DNA of 64,000 nt from Streptomyces sp. YIM 130001 (GTDB lineage: Bacteria > Actinomycetota > Actinomycetes > Streptomycetales > Streptomycetaceae): assembly GCF_003574445.1 (NCBI RefSeq), contig NZ_KZ984550.1, positions 248,001 to 312,000 of the forward strand. Reading direction: 5' to 3'. Numbering within the stretch: the stretch's first letter is position 1; each line of letters starts with the position of its first letter. Below are positions 47,979 through 57,149 of this stretch, piece by piece. The notes beneath the pieces are model-generated. The model was not told where the DNA came from and made no database searches. It was given only the letters and a program-made list of their open reading frames with translations. A program made the translations under genes and the position numbers.

Positions 47979-49511
47979 ATGACTGTCGAGTGGCATTTCG
48001 ACGTTCCCACCGCAGGGAGCAGGCACCTCCCACCGGACGCGCGGTACATGGAAGCGCTCAGCAGCCAGGGGTACGGCTTCGAGGTGGCGATGGCCGATCT
48101 CGTCGACAACTCCATCGACGCCGGGGCGAAGGACGTGGTCATCCACTTCTTGCGCGACGGCGACCAGCTCGTGAGCCTGCTGGTGATCGATGACGGCAAG
48201 GGAATGAGCGACGAGGATCTCGACGTCGCCATGACCGTCGGCGGCAAGCGGGACTACGCCCCAGGCGCGCTCGGCATGTTCGGCACCGGTCTGAAGTCGG
48301 CGTCCCTCAGTCATGCCTCGGCCGTCACCGTGATCAGCACCACCAAGCGAACCCGCACCGCAGGACGACGCTGGCTGATGGAACGTGCGGTCGCTGGCTT
48401 CCAGTGCGACATCGTTGACCCCGCCTATGCCCAGGCACTTATCGACCGCTACGCCCAGCGCCCGATCATCTGGCAGGGCACGGTCGTGCGCTGGGACGGC
48501 GTGAAGGACTTCCCCAAGCACGGCGGAGGGGGCCAGACGGACCGGTATCTGCATCGGACGATCAACAAGCTGGGCCTGCACCTCGGCCTCTACTTGCACC
48601 GTTTCCTCGCCCGGGACGACTTCAACATCACCATCGCCGTGGAGGACGTCCGTACCGGCACCGAGTACATGAACTTCGGCGTCCAGCCTCTCGACCCCTT
48701 CGGCTACCCCGTGAGCGGGCACCCGGACTATCCCCGCCGGTTCACCGCCGCCGTACCGTCCATCGGTGACGTGGCACTCCACGCTCACATCTGGACGCCG
48801 AAGTCCAACCTCGACGAGTACAAGGCCGTCGGCTCGGTCGTCGACCGCCAGGGCTTCTACTTCTACCGCCACGACCGCCTCGTGCAGGCGGGCGGCTGGA
48901 ACAACTTCCGCCAGCCTGAGCAGCATCTGTCTCTGGCGCGCGTGGCTGTCGATCTACCGTCGGCCCTCGGCGATGTCTTCCGGCTGACGGTGAAGAAGGC
49001 CGGCGTCGAGGCGTCTCCCGAGTTCACGGCCGCACTGGAGAAGGCCATCGACCCGGAGTCCCGCTCCTTCCTGCACTTCCTGACGGACAGCGACGGCGTG
49101 TACCGCGATGCGCGCAAACGTTCGGGTACGACCCGCAAGCCGGTGATCCCGCCAGGTAAGGGCATCGACCCCGCCGTACGCGAGACCGTCCTCGACGAGC
49201 TGCCGGCGATCCCGTACGAAGACGCCGTCTCGGTCCGCTGGCAGAAACTCGACAACGAGCTCTTCTTCGACATCGACCGAACAGAGCGCACGATCGTCCT
49301 CAATCAGCACTACCGGGCCGCCATCCTGGGCGGCCGGCGCGGTGGCCTGAACGACGCACCGCTGATCAAGTCTCTGATGTACGTCCTCCTGCACCAAGTG
49401 TTCGAAAAGGAGTACAGCGGCAGCCGCGAGAAGGACAATCTGCAGCTGTGGCAGGCGATCCTGGTCTCGGCGGCCCGCGCGGAACTGGACCGGGTGGCGG
49501 ACGGTGACTGA
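47979..49511 (+). CDS. MORC/MutL-type GHKL ATPase of a Z1 defence module
   Basis: A 510-residue ATP-binding protein. The GHKL (Hsp90/gyrase/MutL) site is complete: N-box Asp-Leu-Val-Asp-Asn-Ser (40-45), G1 Asp-Asp-Gly-Lys-Gly-Met (71-76) and G2 Phe-Gly-Thr-Gly-Leu-Lys-Ser (101-107). An S5-like domain then a C-terminal region of about 200 residues follow. The family was described by Iyer, Abhiman and Aravind as the bacterial relatives of eukaryotic MORC, linked to restriction-modification genes. It probably forms an ATP-gated DNA clamp that recruits the nuclease. It is preceded by an AT-rich promoter-like stretch (about 47925-47965). Its last 8 bases overlap the PD-(D/E)XK gene. Confidence 0.88.
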   Translation: MTVEWHFDVPTAGSRHLPPDARYMEALSSQGYGFEVAMADLVDNSIDAGAKDVVIHFLRDGDQLVSLLVIDDGKGMSDEDLDVAMTVGGKRDYAPGALGMFGTGLKSASLSHASAVTVISTTKRTRTAGRRWLMERAVAGFQCDIVDPAYAQALIDRYAQRPIIWQGTVVRWDGVKDFPKHGGGGQTDRYLHRTINKLGLHLGLYLHRFLARDDFNITIAVEDVRTGTEYMNFGVQPLDPFGYPVSGHPDYPRRFTAAVPSIGDVALHAHIWTPKSNLDEYKAVGSVVDRQGFYFYRHDRLVQAGGWNNFRQPEQHLSLARVAVDLPSALGDVFRLTVKKAGVEASPEFTAALEKAIDPESRSFLHFLTDSDGVYRDARKRSGTTRKPVIPPGKGIDPAVRETVLDELPAIPYEDAVSVRWQKLDNELFFDIDRTERTIVLNQHYRAAILGGRRGGLNDAPLIKSLMYVLLHQVFEKEYSGSREKDNLQLWQAILVSAARAELDRVADGD

Positions 49512-50475
49512 AGGACGTGGCGTCTCCTGGACGGACGTCGAGCACTATCTGAGCAAGGGCCAGGCAACCGACTTCCCGCTGTCCGACGCCTCCGCCTCGC
49601 CGCGGGTCTCCTACGTTGTGCGACACGGCGGCAGCGACATCGCACTGCACGTCGACCTCGGGCCACGGGACCGGCTGCCGCAATCACCGTTGTCCACCGT
49701 CCGCGTCGAGCAGATCGCCGACGGCAGGCGGAGGATGGCAAGAATCTGCACCACCCGGCCCGAATTGCTCCGTGACTTCCACGACTTCGTCTCCGCGATC
49801 GCGGACCGGATCGTGGGACACGGTCGCACCCTCGACCGCGCCTTCGCCGAGACTGTTCGGGCATGGAGTGCGCTCCTTGACCGTCCGCGTGCGCTTGCTG
49901 CGGAGAAACGTATCGGCCTGCTCGGCGAGCTCACCGCGCTCAACGCACTCGCCGCCCACGACGGTTGGTACGCAGCGGTCGATTCATGGACCGGTCCGAC
50001 CGGCGAGGAGCACGACTTCGGCCTTCCCGGGTTCGACCTAGAGGTGAAAACCACCGCCTCCGAGCGGCGTCGGCACAGCGTCCACGGCCTTCACCAACTG
50101 GATCCCACTCCCGGACGCCCCCTGTGGCTGGCGTCTTTGCAGCTAACCCGTGGGGGCACCGGCGGACGCACACTCGCCGAGAGCGCCCAGGCCGTTCGGA
50201 CAGCGGTACGGGAGCACGCCCCGGCCGCCCTCGACCGCCTCGACCACACACTGGCCACCGCCGGCTGGTCCGAGGATCTGCCCGACGACGAGCGATGGAC
50301 ACTCCGCACCGCGCCGCTGCTCCTCACGTCCTCCGCCCTACCCCGCCTGAACTTCTCGGCCCTGTCCGGTGAAGCACACGAGCGCATCTCTGCCGTCCAG
50401 TACGTCATGGACCTCACCGGCATCGAGCCGTCCCCCGACTCCCCGGCCGAACCGGCCGAGTTCCGTATTCCATGA
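49504..50475 (+). CDS. PD-(D/E)XK-motif nuclease (DUF4420 family)
   Basis: A 323-residue predicted restriction nuclease. The fold signature is Glu142 (Leu-Leu-Gly-Glu-Leu), Asp171 (Glu-His-Asp-Phe-Gly) and Glu180-Val-Lys182 (Asp-Leu-Glu-Val-Lys-Thr-Thr), the acid-acid-lysine core of PD-(D/E)XK enzymes. Such DUF4420 proteins are coded between the MORC-like ATPase and the Z1 protein in related clusters. The GTG start overlaps the ATPase gene by 8 bases, so synthesis is coupled. It is the probable DNA-cleaving subunit. Confidence 0.86.
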   Translation: MTEGRGVSWTDVEHYLSKGQATDFPLSDASASPRVSYVVRHGGSDIALHVDLGPRDRLPQSPLSTVRVEQIADGRRRMARICTTRPELLRDFHDFVSAIADRIVGHGRTLDRAFAETVRAWSALLDRPRALAAEKRIGLLGELTALNALAAHDGWYAAVDSWTGPTGEEHDFGLPGFDLEVKTTASERRRHSVHGLHQLDPTPGRPLWLASLQLTRGGTGGRTLAESAQAVRTAVREHAPAALDRLDHTLATAGWSEDLPDDERWTLRTAPLLLTSSALPRLNFSALSGEAHERISAVQYVMDLTGIEPSPDSPAEPAEFRIP

Positions 50476-50494
50476 GCCCGAGGAAGAACCATCG

Positions 50495-53455
50495 ATGACC
50501 ACGAACGCGGCCACCGTCCGTCTCACGCTCCACCAGTCCGCCCTCGCCGGAATGCAGACCAGCCGTCCGAAGAACCTGCTGCGCGCCCTCGCATTCCACG
50601 CCGAGGGGGAGGGAGCGGCGGCCGAAGCCTGTGCCACCGGCGCTGACTTCCAGGACACCCTCTATCTCTCCCACTCCACCGACCAACTGGTTGAACTGTG
50701 GCGCAAGCAGCTGACCCAGTGGGACTACGCGGAAGGGCCTGCCTGGTCCTCGTCGGAGCCGCACACCGCTGACCGTCGGGCAGACGTACTCGACCTGCTC
50801 GGCCTGCCCGACGAGACTCGCAAGCTCCTCAACACTCTGATCCCGGTGGCGAAGGCTTCCGAGCCCGTCGTGATCAGCGCGCGGCACCCGAACCCGGACT
50901 GGTACACGCCCCAGTCCCTTCGGGGACGCAGCTGGTACTGGCCCGCCTACCGACGTCTGCTGTCCGAAAAGGGATGGTCCGAGACCGCTGTCGCCGGTCT
51001 GGACACGGCTTCCGACCGGGTCGTCGAACGCCTAGCGGACCCGACCTCCGCGTCCGCGTACCAGTCGAAGGGCCTCGTCGTTGGCTATGTGCAGTCCGGC
51101 AAGACCGCCAATTTCACCGGCGTGATCGCCAAGGCCGTGGACGCCGGCTATCGCCTTGTCATCGTCCTCGGCGGCACTCTCAATCTGCTGCGCGCACAGA
51201 CGCAGCGCCGACTCGACATGGAGCTGGTCGGCCGCGAGAACATCCTGCGCGGCGCCGCCGAGTACGAGTCCGACTACGCCGACGACCCTGCGTGGTCCCG
51301 CGGCAAGTTCCTGTCCCACGGCGGCCAGCCCTCCGCGCTCGGCGGCTTCGACATCCACCGCATGACCACCCGGGACGACGACTACAAGAGCCTGCTGCAG
51401 GGCATCGTCGCCCTCGAGTTCGAGAAGCAGGAGCCCGCCCTCCCGCTGCACGACGCACGCAACCTCCACCGCTCGGCGGCCCGCCTGATGGTCGTGAAGA
51501 AGAACAAGAGCGTCCTTGCGAAACTGGTCAAGGACCTCAACAAGATCAAGACGGCCCTCGGCGAGATCCCTGTCTTGATCATCGACGACGAGTCCGACGA
51601 GGCCTCGGTCAACACCGCCAACCCGAACAAGCCGGACGTAGAGCGCACCGCGATCAACGACAAGATCTCGGAGCTGCTGCAGATGCTGCCGCGAGCCCAG
51701 TATGTCGGCTACACGGCGACGCCGTTCGCGAACGTCTTCGTCGACCCGAGCGACTCCGAGGACATCTTCCCGAAGGACTTCATCGTCTCGCTCCCCCGCC
51801 CGTCCGGATACATGGGCGTCCAGGACTTCCACGATCTCGACACCACGGTCGAGCCGGCGGAACGAACTGTCGCCAACTCCAACGAGAAGGCACACGTCCG
51901 CAACATCCTGCTGTCCGACCCCGTGGACGACAGCTGTCTGCAGCAGGCCATGGACATGTTCGTTCTCACTGCCGCGATGAAGCTGTACCGGGAGTCAAAC
52001 GGGCTGGGCGACCGCCACTTCCAGCACCACACCATGCTGATCCATGAGTCGGTGCGCACGGCAGAGCACCGCGAACTGCTGGGCCGTGTAACGCGGTTGT
52101 GGTGGAACTCCGGCTATACCGGCGCCTCGGGCCACGCCCGGCTGCGTAGCCTCTTCGAAACCGACGTTGCCCCGGTATCCCGGGTACGTGCGGACGGACA
52201 CGCGATGCCGGCGTCGTACGACGAACTGGCGCCCTACATCGGCGCAGCGGCCATTCGGATCGGCGGCGACGATCAGCCGATCATCGTCGTCAACGGCGAC
52301 AAGGACATCGAGACCGGCGAGGCCGACTTCGACAAGCGTTCCATCTGGAAGATCCTCATCGGCGGCCAGAAGCTGGCGCGCGGCTTCACGATCGAGGGTC
52401 TCACTGTCACCTATTACCGTCGCCGCACCAACAACGCGTCGACTCTGATGCAGATGGGCCGATGGTTCGGCTTCCGCAACGGCTACCGCGACCTGGTGCG
52501 CCTCTACCTCGGCCGCGAGGAGACGATGGGCGCCAAGGAGATCGACCTCTACGAGGCCTTCGAGGCGATCTGCCGCGACGAGGAGACCTTCCGCGAGCAG
52601 CTCCGCCAGTACTCCGAACCCGTCGACGGCCATCCCCAGGTGACCCCGGCCCAGGTCCCGCCGCTGGTATCACAGCACCTGTCGTGGCTCAGGCCTACGA
52701 GCGCGAACAAGATGTTCAACTCCGAGCTGATTGAGATCCGTTCACCGGGCAAGCCGATCGAGCCTGCGGCCTACCCGGTCAATCCGGCCGCCATTAAACG
52801 CAACACTGAGCGGTGGCGGCCTCTCCTGGACTCCCTCTCGCCCGAACCGCGGATTTTCGCCAGCGAAGCGCCGGAAGCCGATAGTTCGAGGATCGAGGCG
52901 TTGACCGGCCTGGTGAGCCACAGCGACCTGGTCCGCGTCCTTTCGCAGCTCGAGTGGGAGCGCCCGGGCCACTTCGCGCCCCACCTCACGTATCTGTCGC
53001 AATTGGACGGCACGCTTGCCAAGGTCGACGACTGGCTGTTCGTCGCGCCACAGTTGACCTCCGGCCAGCCAGTCACGGCTACGGTGCTTGGCTCAGCCCC
53101 GCTCTCTCTGGTCCGACGTGCCCGCCAGCCTGGCAAGGTCTCCTTCGGCCGCATCGCGGGTATGGAGCACCGGAACACTGCTGAGCTGCTGGTCTCTGGC
53201 AGCGCGTCGGCTGCATCGAGGCTCGGTTCACCTCGGCGTGGCATCGCGCTCTTCTACCCGGTGGTGGAGGCGGGCGACACTGCGGCCGTCCGCGCTGCAG
53301 TCAGCAATGGCGTGGCCGATCCATCGCGAGTCATCATGGCGTTCACCCTGCTCCCGCCGGCCGCCGCCACCGGCTCATCCCGCCAGCTCGTGCGCTTCCG
53401 CACCAAGGACTCCGCCCGCCTTGACGCACCAATCGTCACCACGGATAGCCTGTGA
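50495..53455 (+). CDS. Z1-domain SF2 helicase-like ATPase
   Basis: A 986-residue protein with superfamily-2 motor features: Walker A Gly-Tyr-Val-Gln-Ser-Gly-Lys-Thr (197-204), an acidic motif II Asp-Asp-Glu-Ser-Asp-Glu (364-369), motif III-like Tyr-Thr-Ala-Thr-Pro-Phe (406-411), the Z1-specific Leu-Ala-Arg-Gly-Phe-Thr-Ile-Glu-Gly-Leu, and motif VI-like Gln-Met-Gly-Arg-Trp-Phe-Gly-Phe-Arg. The Z1 domain defines the endonuclease/ATPase of the MORC-linked restriction family. It probably translocates on or senses DNA and licenses the DUF4420 nuclease. It starts 19 bases after that gene, with AGGA about 10 bases before the ATG. Vsr2 begins 4 bases after its stop, so the five genes look like one operon. 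Confidence 0.9.
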   Translation: MTTNAATVRLTLHQSALAGMQTSRPKNLLRALAFHAEGEGAAAEACATGADFQDTLYLSHSTDQLVELWRKQLTQWDYAEGPAWSSSEPHTADRRADVLDLLGLPDETRKLLNTLIPVAKASEPVVISARHPNPDWYTPQSLRGRSWYWPAYRRLLSEKGWSETAVAGLDTASDRVVERLADPTSASAYQSKGLVVGYVQSGKTANFTGVIAKAVDAGYRLVIVLGGTLNLLRAQTQRRLDMELVGRENILRGAAEYESDYADDPAWSRGKFLSHGGQPSALGGFDIHRMTTRDDDYKSLLQGIVALEFEKQEPALPLHDARNLHRSAARLMVVKKNKSVLAKLVKDLNKIKTALGEIPVLIIDDESDEASVNTANPNKPDVERTAINDKISELLQMLPRAQYVGYTATPFANVFVDPSDSEDIFPKDFIVSLPRPSGYMGVQDFHDLDTTVEPAERTVANSNEKAHVRNILLSDPVDDSCLQQAMDMFVLTAAMKLYRESNGLGDRHFQHHTMLIHESVRTAEHRELLGRVTRLWWNSGYTGASGHARLRSLFETDVAPVSRVRADGHAMPASYDELAPYIGAAAIRIGGDDQPIIVVNGDKDIETGEADFDKRSIWKILIGGQKLARGFTIEGLTVTYYRRRTNNASTLMQMGRWFGFRNGYRDLVRLYLGREETMGAKEIDLYEAFEAICRDEETFREQLRQYSEPVDGHPQVTPAQVPPLVSQHLSWLRPTSANKMFNSELIEIRSPGKPIEPAAYPVNPAAIKRNTERWRPLLDSLSPEPRIFASEAPEADSSRIEALTGLVSHSDLVRVLSQLEWERPGHFAPHLTYLSQLDGTLAKVDDWLFVAPQLTSGQPVTATVLGSAPLSLVRRARQPGKVSFGRIAGMEHRNTAELLVSGSASAASRLGSPRRGIALFYPVVEAGDTAAVRAAVSNGVADPSRVIMAFTLLPPAAATGSSRQLVRFRTKDSARLDAPIVTTDSL

Positions 53456-53458
53456 TCC

Positions 53459-53920
53459 GTGCCTGATGAACTCGAGCCGACGGTCCCGGAAGGATCCTGG
53501 GCATCGTCGGCTGCACGTCGCCGGAACATGCAAGCGATCCGGAGCCGCGATACTAAGCCCGAGCAGATGATCCGGCAGCTCGTGCATGCGCAGGGTTTCC
53601 GCTATCGCGTCAGCGCGAGACCACTTCCCAGCCTGCGCCGAACGGCCGATCTCGTATTTCGTCCGGCAAAGGTCGCCGTCTTCATCGATGGCTGCTACTG
53701 GCACGGGTGTCCGGACCATTACGTTCCACCAAAAACCAACCCTGGCTACTGGTCCGACAAGGTACTTCGCAACATGACACGCGACACCGACACCAACACA
53801 CAGCTCAGTAAGGCTGGTTGGCTGGTACTACGGTTCTGGGAACACGAAGAGGCTTCACTGTGCGCCGACAAGATCGCTGCTGTTGTCGTCGCTCGACGTC
53901 GGGAGACCGGAAAGCGCTGA
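53459..53920 (+). CDS. Very short patch repair endonuclease, Vsr2 (canonical)
   Basis: A 153-residue, full-length Vsr. The N-terminal Arg-Asn-Met-Gln-Ala-Ile-Arg-Ser-Arg-Asp-Thr-Lys-Pro-Glu, the catalytic Thr-Ala-Asp-Leu-Val-Phe, Ile-Asp-Gly-Cys-Tyr-Trp-His-Gly-Cys-Pro-Asp-His and Val-Leu-Arg-Phe-Trp-Glu-His-Glu are all present. It should incise T:G mismatches at the adjacent methyltransferase's sites. The GTG is 4 bases after the Z1 stop. Its last 66 bases overlap the 3' end of the convergent methyltransferase gene, which couples the two arms physically. Confidence 0.93.
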   Translation: MPDELEPTVPEGSWASSAARRRNMQAIRSRDTKPEQMIRQLVHAQGFRYRVSARPLPSLRRTADLVFRPAKVAVFIDGCYWHGCPDHYVPPKTNPGYWSDKVLRNMTRDTDTNTQLSKAGWLVLRFWEHEEASLCADKIAAVVVARRRETGKR

Positions 53921-55192
53921 GCCGCCGATCGACAGCTGCCCGGACTCGCCTTCAGGCTCCCCGCCGTCCATGACGTAACCCGCCAGCAGCGCGTCCCGCA
54001 ATTCCGGGCGCAGGACCGCGGCGATAGCTCTTCCTACGGCCTCGGCGACCGGCGGGGGGAAGGCATTTCCCACCTGCCGGTACCGGGCAGTCTTCTTGCC
54101 CTGAAATTCCCATCCCCGCGGAAATCCCTGGATGAGGGCCGCTTGTTCAACCGTCAGCATGGGGCCCGCCTTGCGGAACAGATCCCGGTCAGGAACCGTG
54201 CCGGGACCAGAGTCGTTGGCCACACCCGTCGCGTCGACTCCCATAGCCTCCCATGCGCGCTTTGCCCTGGTAGGACCCAGGTCAGCACCACCGTGCTTCC
54301 GGGACCCTCCGACCAAGGTGGGCCCCACTCCGCCCGTAGCGTTCTGCTCCGCTTCAGTTGCCTGGCGATGCCAGTCGCGAAAGACATCATTGCCCGTACG
54401 ATCACCGGGCCTTGCGTCGCGGCCATCCTCATTCCGGTCCCAGAATTGGTGGCACCGCTCCCGCATCGTCTCTTCCAGGGTGGCGGCAACAGAAACCGGG
54501 CCGCCTGCCACGCCCTTGGGCCAGACGAACTCCTGACCCTTCAAAGCGTCCCGATGAATCGCCACCAGAATCGCTCTCGGCCGCAACTGCGGGACGGCGA
54601 AATTGCTGGCATCGAGACGGCGCCAGACGCTCCTCATAACCTGGTCCTGGACCTCAATTGGCCATGTTTTATCGACTTTTGGGACCACATACCCCAAGCG
54701 GCGGAGCTCACTGACCACTGATCTACGATACTCAATGAAGACGTGTGGCGGCTCCAGAATGCCGCGCACATTTTCGATCATTACCGCTTTCGGCAGCAGG
54801 GCCTCGATAATCTTGAGGGCTTCTGGGAACAAGTCGCGTTCGTCGTCCGGGCCTAGCTGCTTTCCTGCCAATGAGAAGGGCGGGCAGGGAACGCCGCCGG
54901 CAAACAAATCCAGCTCGCCCTTACCGACTCCCAAGCCACGCCGAATTTTCGAATCGAGGAAATCCTTCACATCCAGCGGCTCGAGCGCTGCAGCCCGCTT
55001 CTTCCCCCATCCCGGCCAGGTGCCGACATTCGCCCGTAGCGTACTTACAGCGTGTGTGTCATATTCGACCAGCGCGAGGTGCTTGAAGCCTGCGTTGTGC
55101 AGACCAACGGCCTGGCCTCCCGCACCCGCGCAGATCTCGATCGAGGTCAACGGCGGGGTTGTCTGCGGAACCTCGCGGCCGCTGGCGCTCAT
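53855..55192 (-). CDS. DNA (cytosine-5) methyltransferase
   Basis: A 445-residue m5C methyltransferase. Motif I is Ile-Glu-Ile-Cys-Ala-Gly-Ala-Gly-Gly, motif IV Val-Pro-Cys-Pro-Pro-Phe-Ser (nucleophile Cys103), motif VI Glu-Asn-Val (140-142), motif VIII Gln-Leu-Arg-Pro-Arg, and motifs IX-X Gln-Val-Gly-Asn-Ala-Phe-Pro. A long target-recognition region lies between VIII and IX. AGGAGG precedes the ATG at 55192. It ends the minus-strand arm but lies behind a perfect 22-bp hairpin, so it may have its own promoter. It should protect host DNA from the adjacent nucleases; the recognition sequence is not readable. Base composition is visibly lower in G+C than the core genes. Confidence 0.95.
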   Translation of the reverse strand: MSASGREVPQTTPPLTSIEICAGAGGQAVGLHNAGFKHLALVEYDTHAVSTLRANVGTWPGWGKKRAAALEPLDVKDFLDSKIRRGLGVGKGELDLFAGGVPCPPFSLAGKQLGPDDERDLFPEALKIIEALLPKAVMIENVRGILEPPHVFIEYRRSVVSELRRLGYVVPKVDKTWPIEVQDQVMRSVWRRLDASNFAVPQLRPRAILVAIHRDALKGQEFVWPKGVAGGPVSVAATLEETMRERCHQFWDRNEDGRDARPGDRTGNDVFRDWHRQATEAEQNATGGVGPTLVGGSRKHGGADLGPTRAKRAWEAMGVDATGVANDSGPGTVPDRDLFRKAGPMLTVEQAALIQGFPRGWEFQGKKTARYRQVGNAFPPPVAEAVGRAIAAVLRPELRDALLAGYVMDGGEPEGESGQLSIGGSALSGLPTSSDDNSSDLVGAQ

Positions 55193-55240
55193 GGACTCGC
55201 TCCTCCTGATGTGACGCAAAACCGACCCCCAGTGTCGCAG

Positions 55241-55290
55241 AGCGGCTGTGAGACTGCTGCCCATCTCCGGGCAGCAGTCTCACAGCCGCT
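55241..55290 (-). terminator. Perfect 22-bp hairpin between helicase and methyltransferase genes
   Basis: Arms at 55241-55262 and 55269-55290 are perfect reverse complements around a 6-base loop (ATCTCC). On the minus strand the hairpin follows the SNF2 stop by 23 bases and ends 48 bases before the methyltransferase ATG. No T tract follows. It may terminate the three-gene message, act as an attenuator, or bind a controller. Confidence 0.8.
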
Positions 55291-55313
55291 TCGCCCCACC
55301 ACACAGTCGGGGG

Positions 55314-57149
55314 TCACACAGCGCCCTGGAGGTCCTCCCTGTTCACATGCTGGAGCAGGGCCTGAACGTCACTAGGGGCCAGTCCGGCGGCAACCGAGGG
55401 CTCTTCCTCCAGGTAGGCCAGCTGCTGCACGGTCGGGTCGTCGAGAATCCTGCCCATGAAGTCCAGCTTCAACTGGAGCCGTGCCGCCACCACTTCGTCG
55501 ACAGTTCCCGAAGCGGCCAAGACCGTCACACGGGTCTCCATATCCGAGGCCAGTCCCAGCCGGTGGATCCGGTCCAGGCTCTGCAGGAACCGTCCTGCGA
55601 CGAAGTCCCTTTCGACGTACACGGCATCGTGGCACGTGCGATGAAGGCTGATCCCTTCCCCCAGCGTGGCCGGGTTGGAGATCAGCACCATGCAGTCCTT
55701 GTCCGCGCGAAACCGCCGCAACTCCTCCTCGCGGTCCGGTGTCCCTCCGTGAACTACGGCAGGTTCATATTCACTGAGCAACTTAGCCAGCGTCGTCAGA
55801 CTGCGTACGAAAGTTGTCCAGATGAGGGTCTTCCGTCCCCGCCTGGCGTTCTCTGCGACGATCGCCGCAGCCTCCTTGTATTTGGGCGACATTTCGTAGT
55901 CGGGCAAGCTCTGCAGGAGCGAATAGAGCGAACTGCCTGCAGGGATCTGCAGAGGCGGAAGCTGATAGGCGAGCGGCTCGTGACGGCTGGCACCGGCCAG
56001 CACAAGAGCCGGGCTCGTCGCCGCCATGAGCAGACGCAGCGCCGTCTTCCCGAGCGAACTCAGGTCATCGCGTTCCGTACCGGAACTCCCGTTGACCATG
56101 GAGTTGTAGATATCGCGATGAAGGTCCGGCAGGTCCACATACCTCATGGACAGATCCATGGGCGGCAGCCCCAACTCATTCTTGGTTGTCCGCGTGAACA
56201 GCGGACGCAGCACGCTACTGGCATGGGCAAGGTCCCCGCCAGCCACGGCGCGAGTGACGGATCGCTGGCCGTGCCCTGGCCAGACAAACCCAAGGAGACT
56301 CTCCAGGTCGCGTGATCCGTTGGGCGCCGGTGTACCGGTGAGGATCAGCCGCCTCCGCGCCAGAGGCCCGAGCGCCATGCAAGCAGCCCCGTACGTCCCC
56401 CGCACCCCAAGTTTCATTCGGTGCGCTTCATCCAGGATGATCATTGAGGGAGCGGCCTTGAGCCAGCTGGCCAGACTGGGCAGCGCTCTGTCGAGACGCT
56501 CGTAGTTCACGATCAGCATCTCGGTCCATCCATTGCGCGAACGCTCCATGATCTGCGTTCGCAGCGGATCCTGGAACGACAGCGCAGCTTCGGACTCCCA
56601 AGCCTCATAGGCTGACTTGGGACACACGACCAGGACGCGGCTGACCTTCTCCTGTTCTTTCTGGGCGGCGTAGACAGCTAGCGCCACGCGAGTCTTTCCC
56701 GCGCCGGGCACGCTGAAGTTCGCACCGTGCTGAAGGGACAACAGCTTGGCGATGTCGCGGCGCTGGAACTCACTGAGTGCCCCCACCCAGTTGTCACCTA
56801 GCAGGGCTTCGACGTCGTGATCCGCTACCGCAGCAGTCGCGTCAGTACCGTTTGCCAGGCGCGACTCGACAGCTTTCGCGTCCTGGAGAACGCCAACGAC
56901 CAGTTCCCGCAGCTCCTGATCCCAGACAACTCCTGCGCGGTCCGGCCAGCTGTTGACTGACGCAACGTCGCCAAGCAGGTCATCAAGATCTAGCTGGGCT
57001 TCAAGTAGCCCTAACTGTCCTCCACTTGGGAAGCGAGCAGTCAAGCGCACCAAGTCTTGTCTGTACTTCTCGGTTGTCCGGAGTACGACCTTGGTGCGAG
57101 AGGAATCAAGCGCAAGGCGCAGGGAAGCTTCCACCGCCGATGCCGTCAC
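55314..57149 (-). CDS. SNF2/DEAH-type helicase of the minus-strand defence arm
   Basis: A 611-residue SF2 translocase. Motif I is Pro-Gly-Ala-Gly-Lys-Thr (148-153 region), Ia Val-Val-Cys-Pro-Lys, II Leu-Asp-Glu-Ala-His (DEAH 240-243), III Leu-Thr-Gly-Thr-Pro-Ala-Pro-Asn, V Leu-Gly-Glu-Gly-Ile-Ser-Leu and VI Gln-Ser-Leu-Asp-Arg-Ile-His-Arg-Leu-Gly, the SNF2 style. No nuclease domain is attached. The GTG at 57149 overlaps the ParB-like stop (GTGA) and has GGAG 8 bases upstream; it is preferred over the ATG at 57185. It probably moves on DNA for the HNH/ParB-fold partners encoded upstream. Confidence 0.9.
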   Translation of the reverse strand: MTASAVEASLRLALDSSRTKVVLRTTEKYRQDLVRLTARFPSGGQLGLLEAQLDLDDLLGDVASVNSWPDRAGVVWDQELRELVVGVLQDAKAVESRLANGTDATAAVADHDVEALLGDNWVGALSEFQRRDIAKLLSLQHGANFSVPGAGKTRVALAVYAAQKEQEKVSRVLVVCPKSAYEAWESEAALSFQDPLRTQIMERSRNGWTEMLIVNYERLDRALPSLASWLKAAPSMIILDEAHRMKLGVRGTYGAACMALGPLARRRLILTGTPAPNGSRDLESLLGFVWPGHGQRSVTRAVAGGDLAHASSVLRPLFTRTTKNELGLPPMDLSMRYVDLPDLHRDIYNSMVNGSSGTERDDLSSLGKTALRLLMAATSPALVLAGASRHEPLAYQLPPLQIPAGSSLYSLLQSLPDYEMSPKYKEAAAIVAENARRGRKTLIWTTFVRSLTTLAKLLSEYEPAVVHGGTPDREEELRRFRADKDCMVLISNPATLGEGISLHRTCHDAVYVERDFVAGRFLQSLDRIHRLGLASDMETRVTVLAASGTVDEVVAARLQLKLDFMGRILDDPTVQQLAYLEEEPSVAAGLAPSDVQALLQHVNREDLQGAV

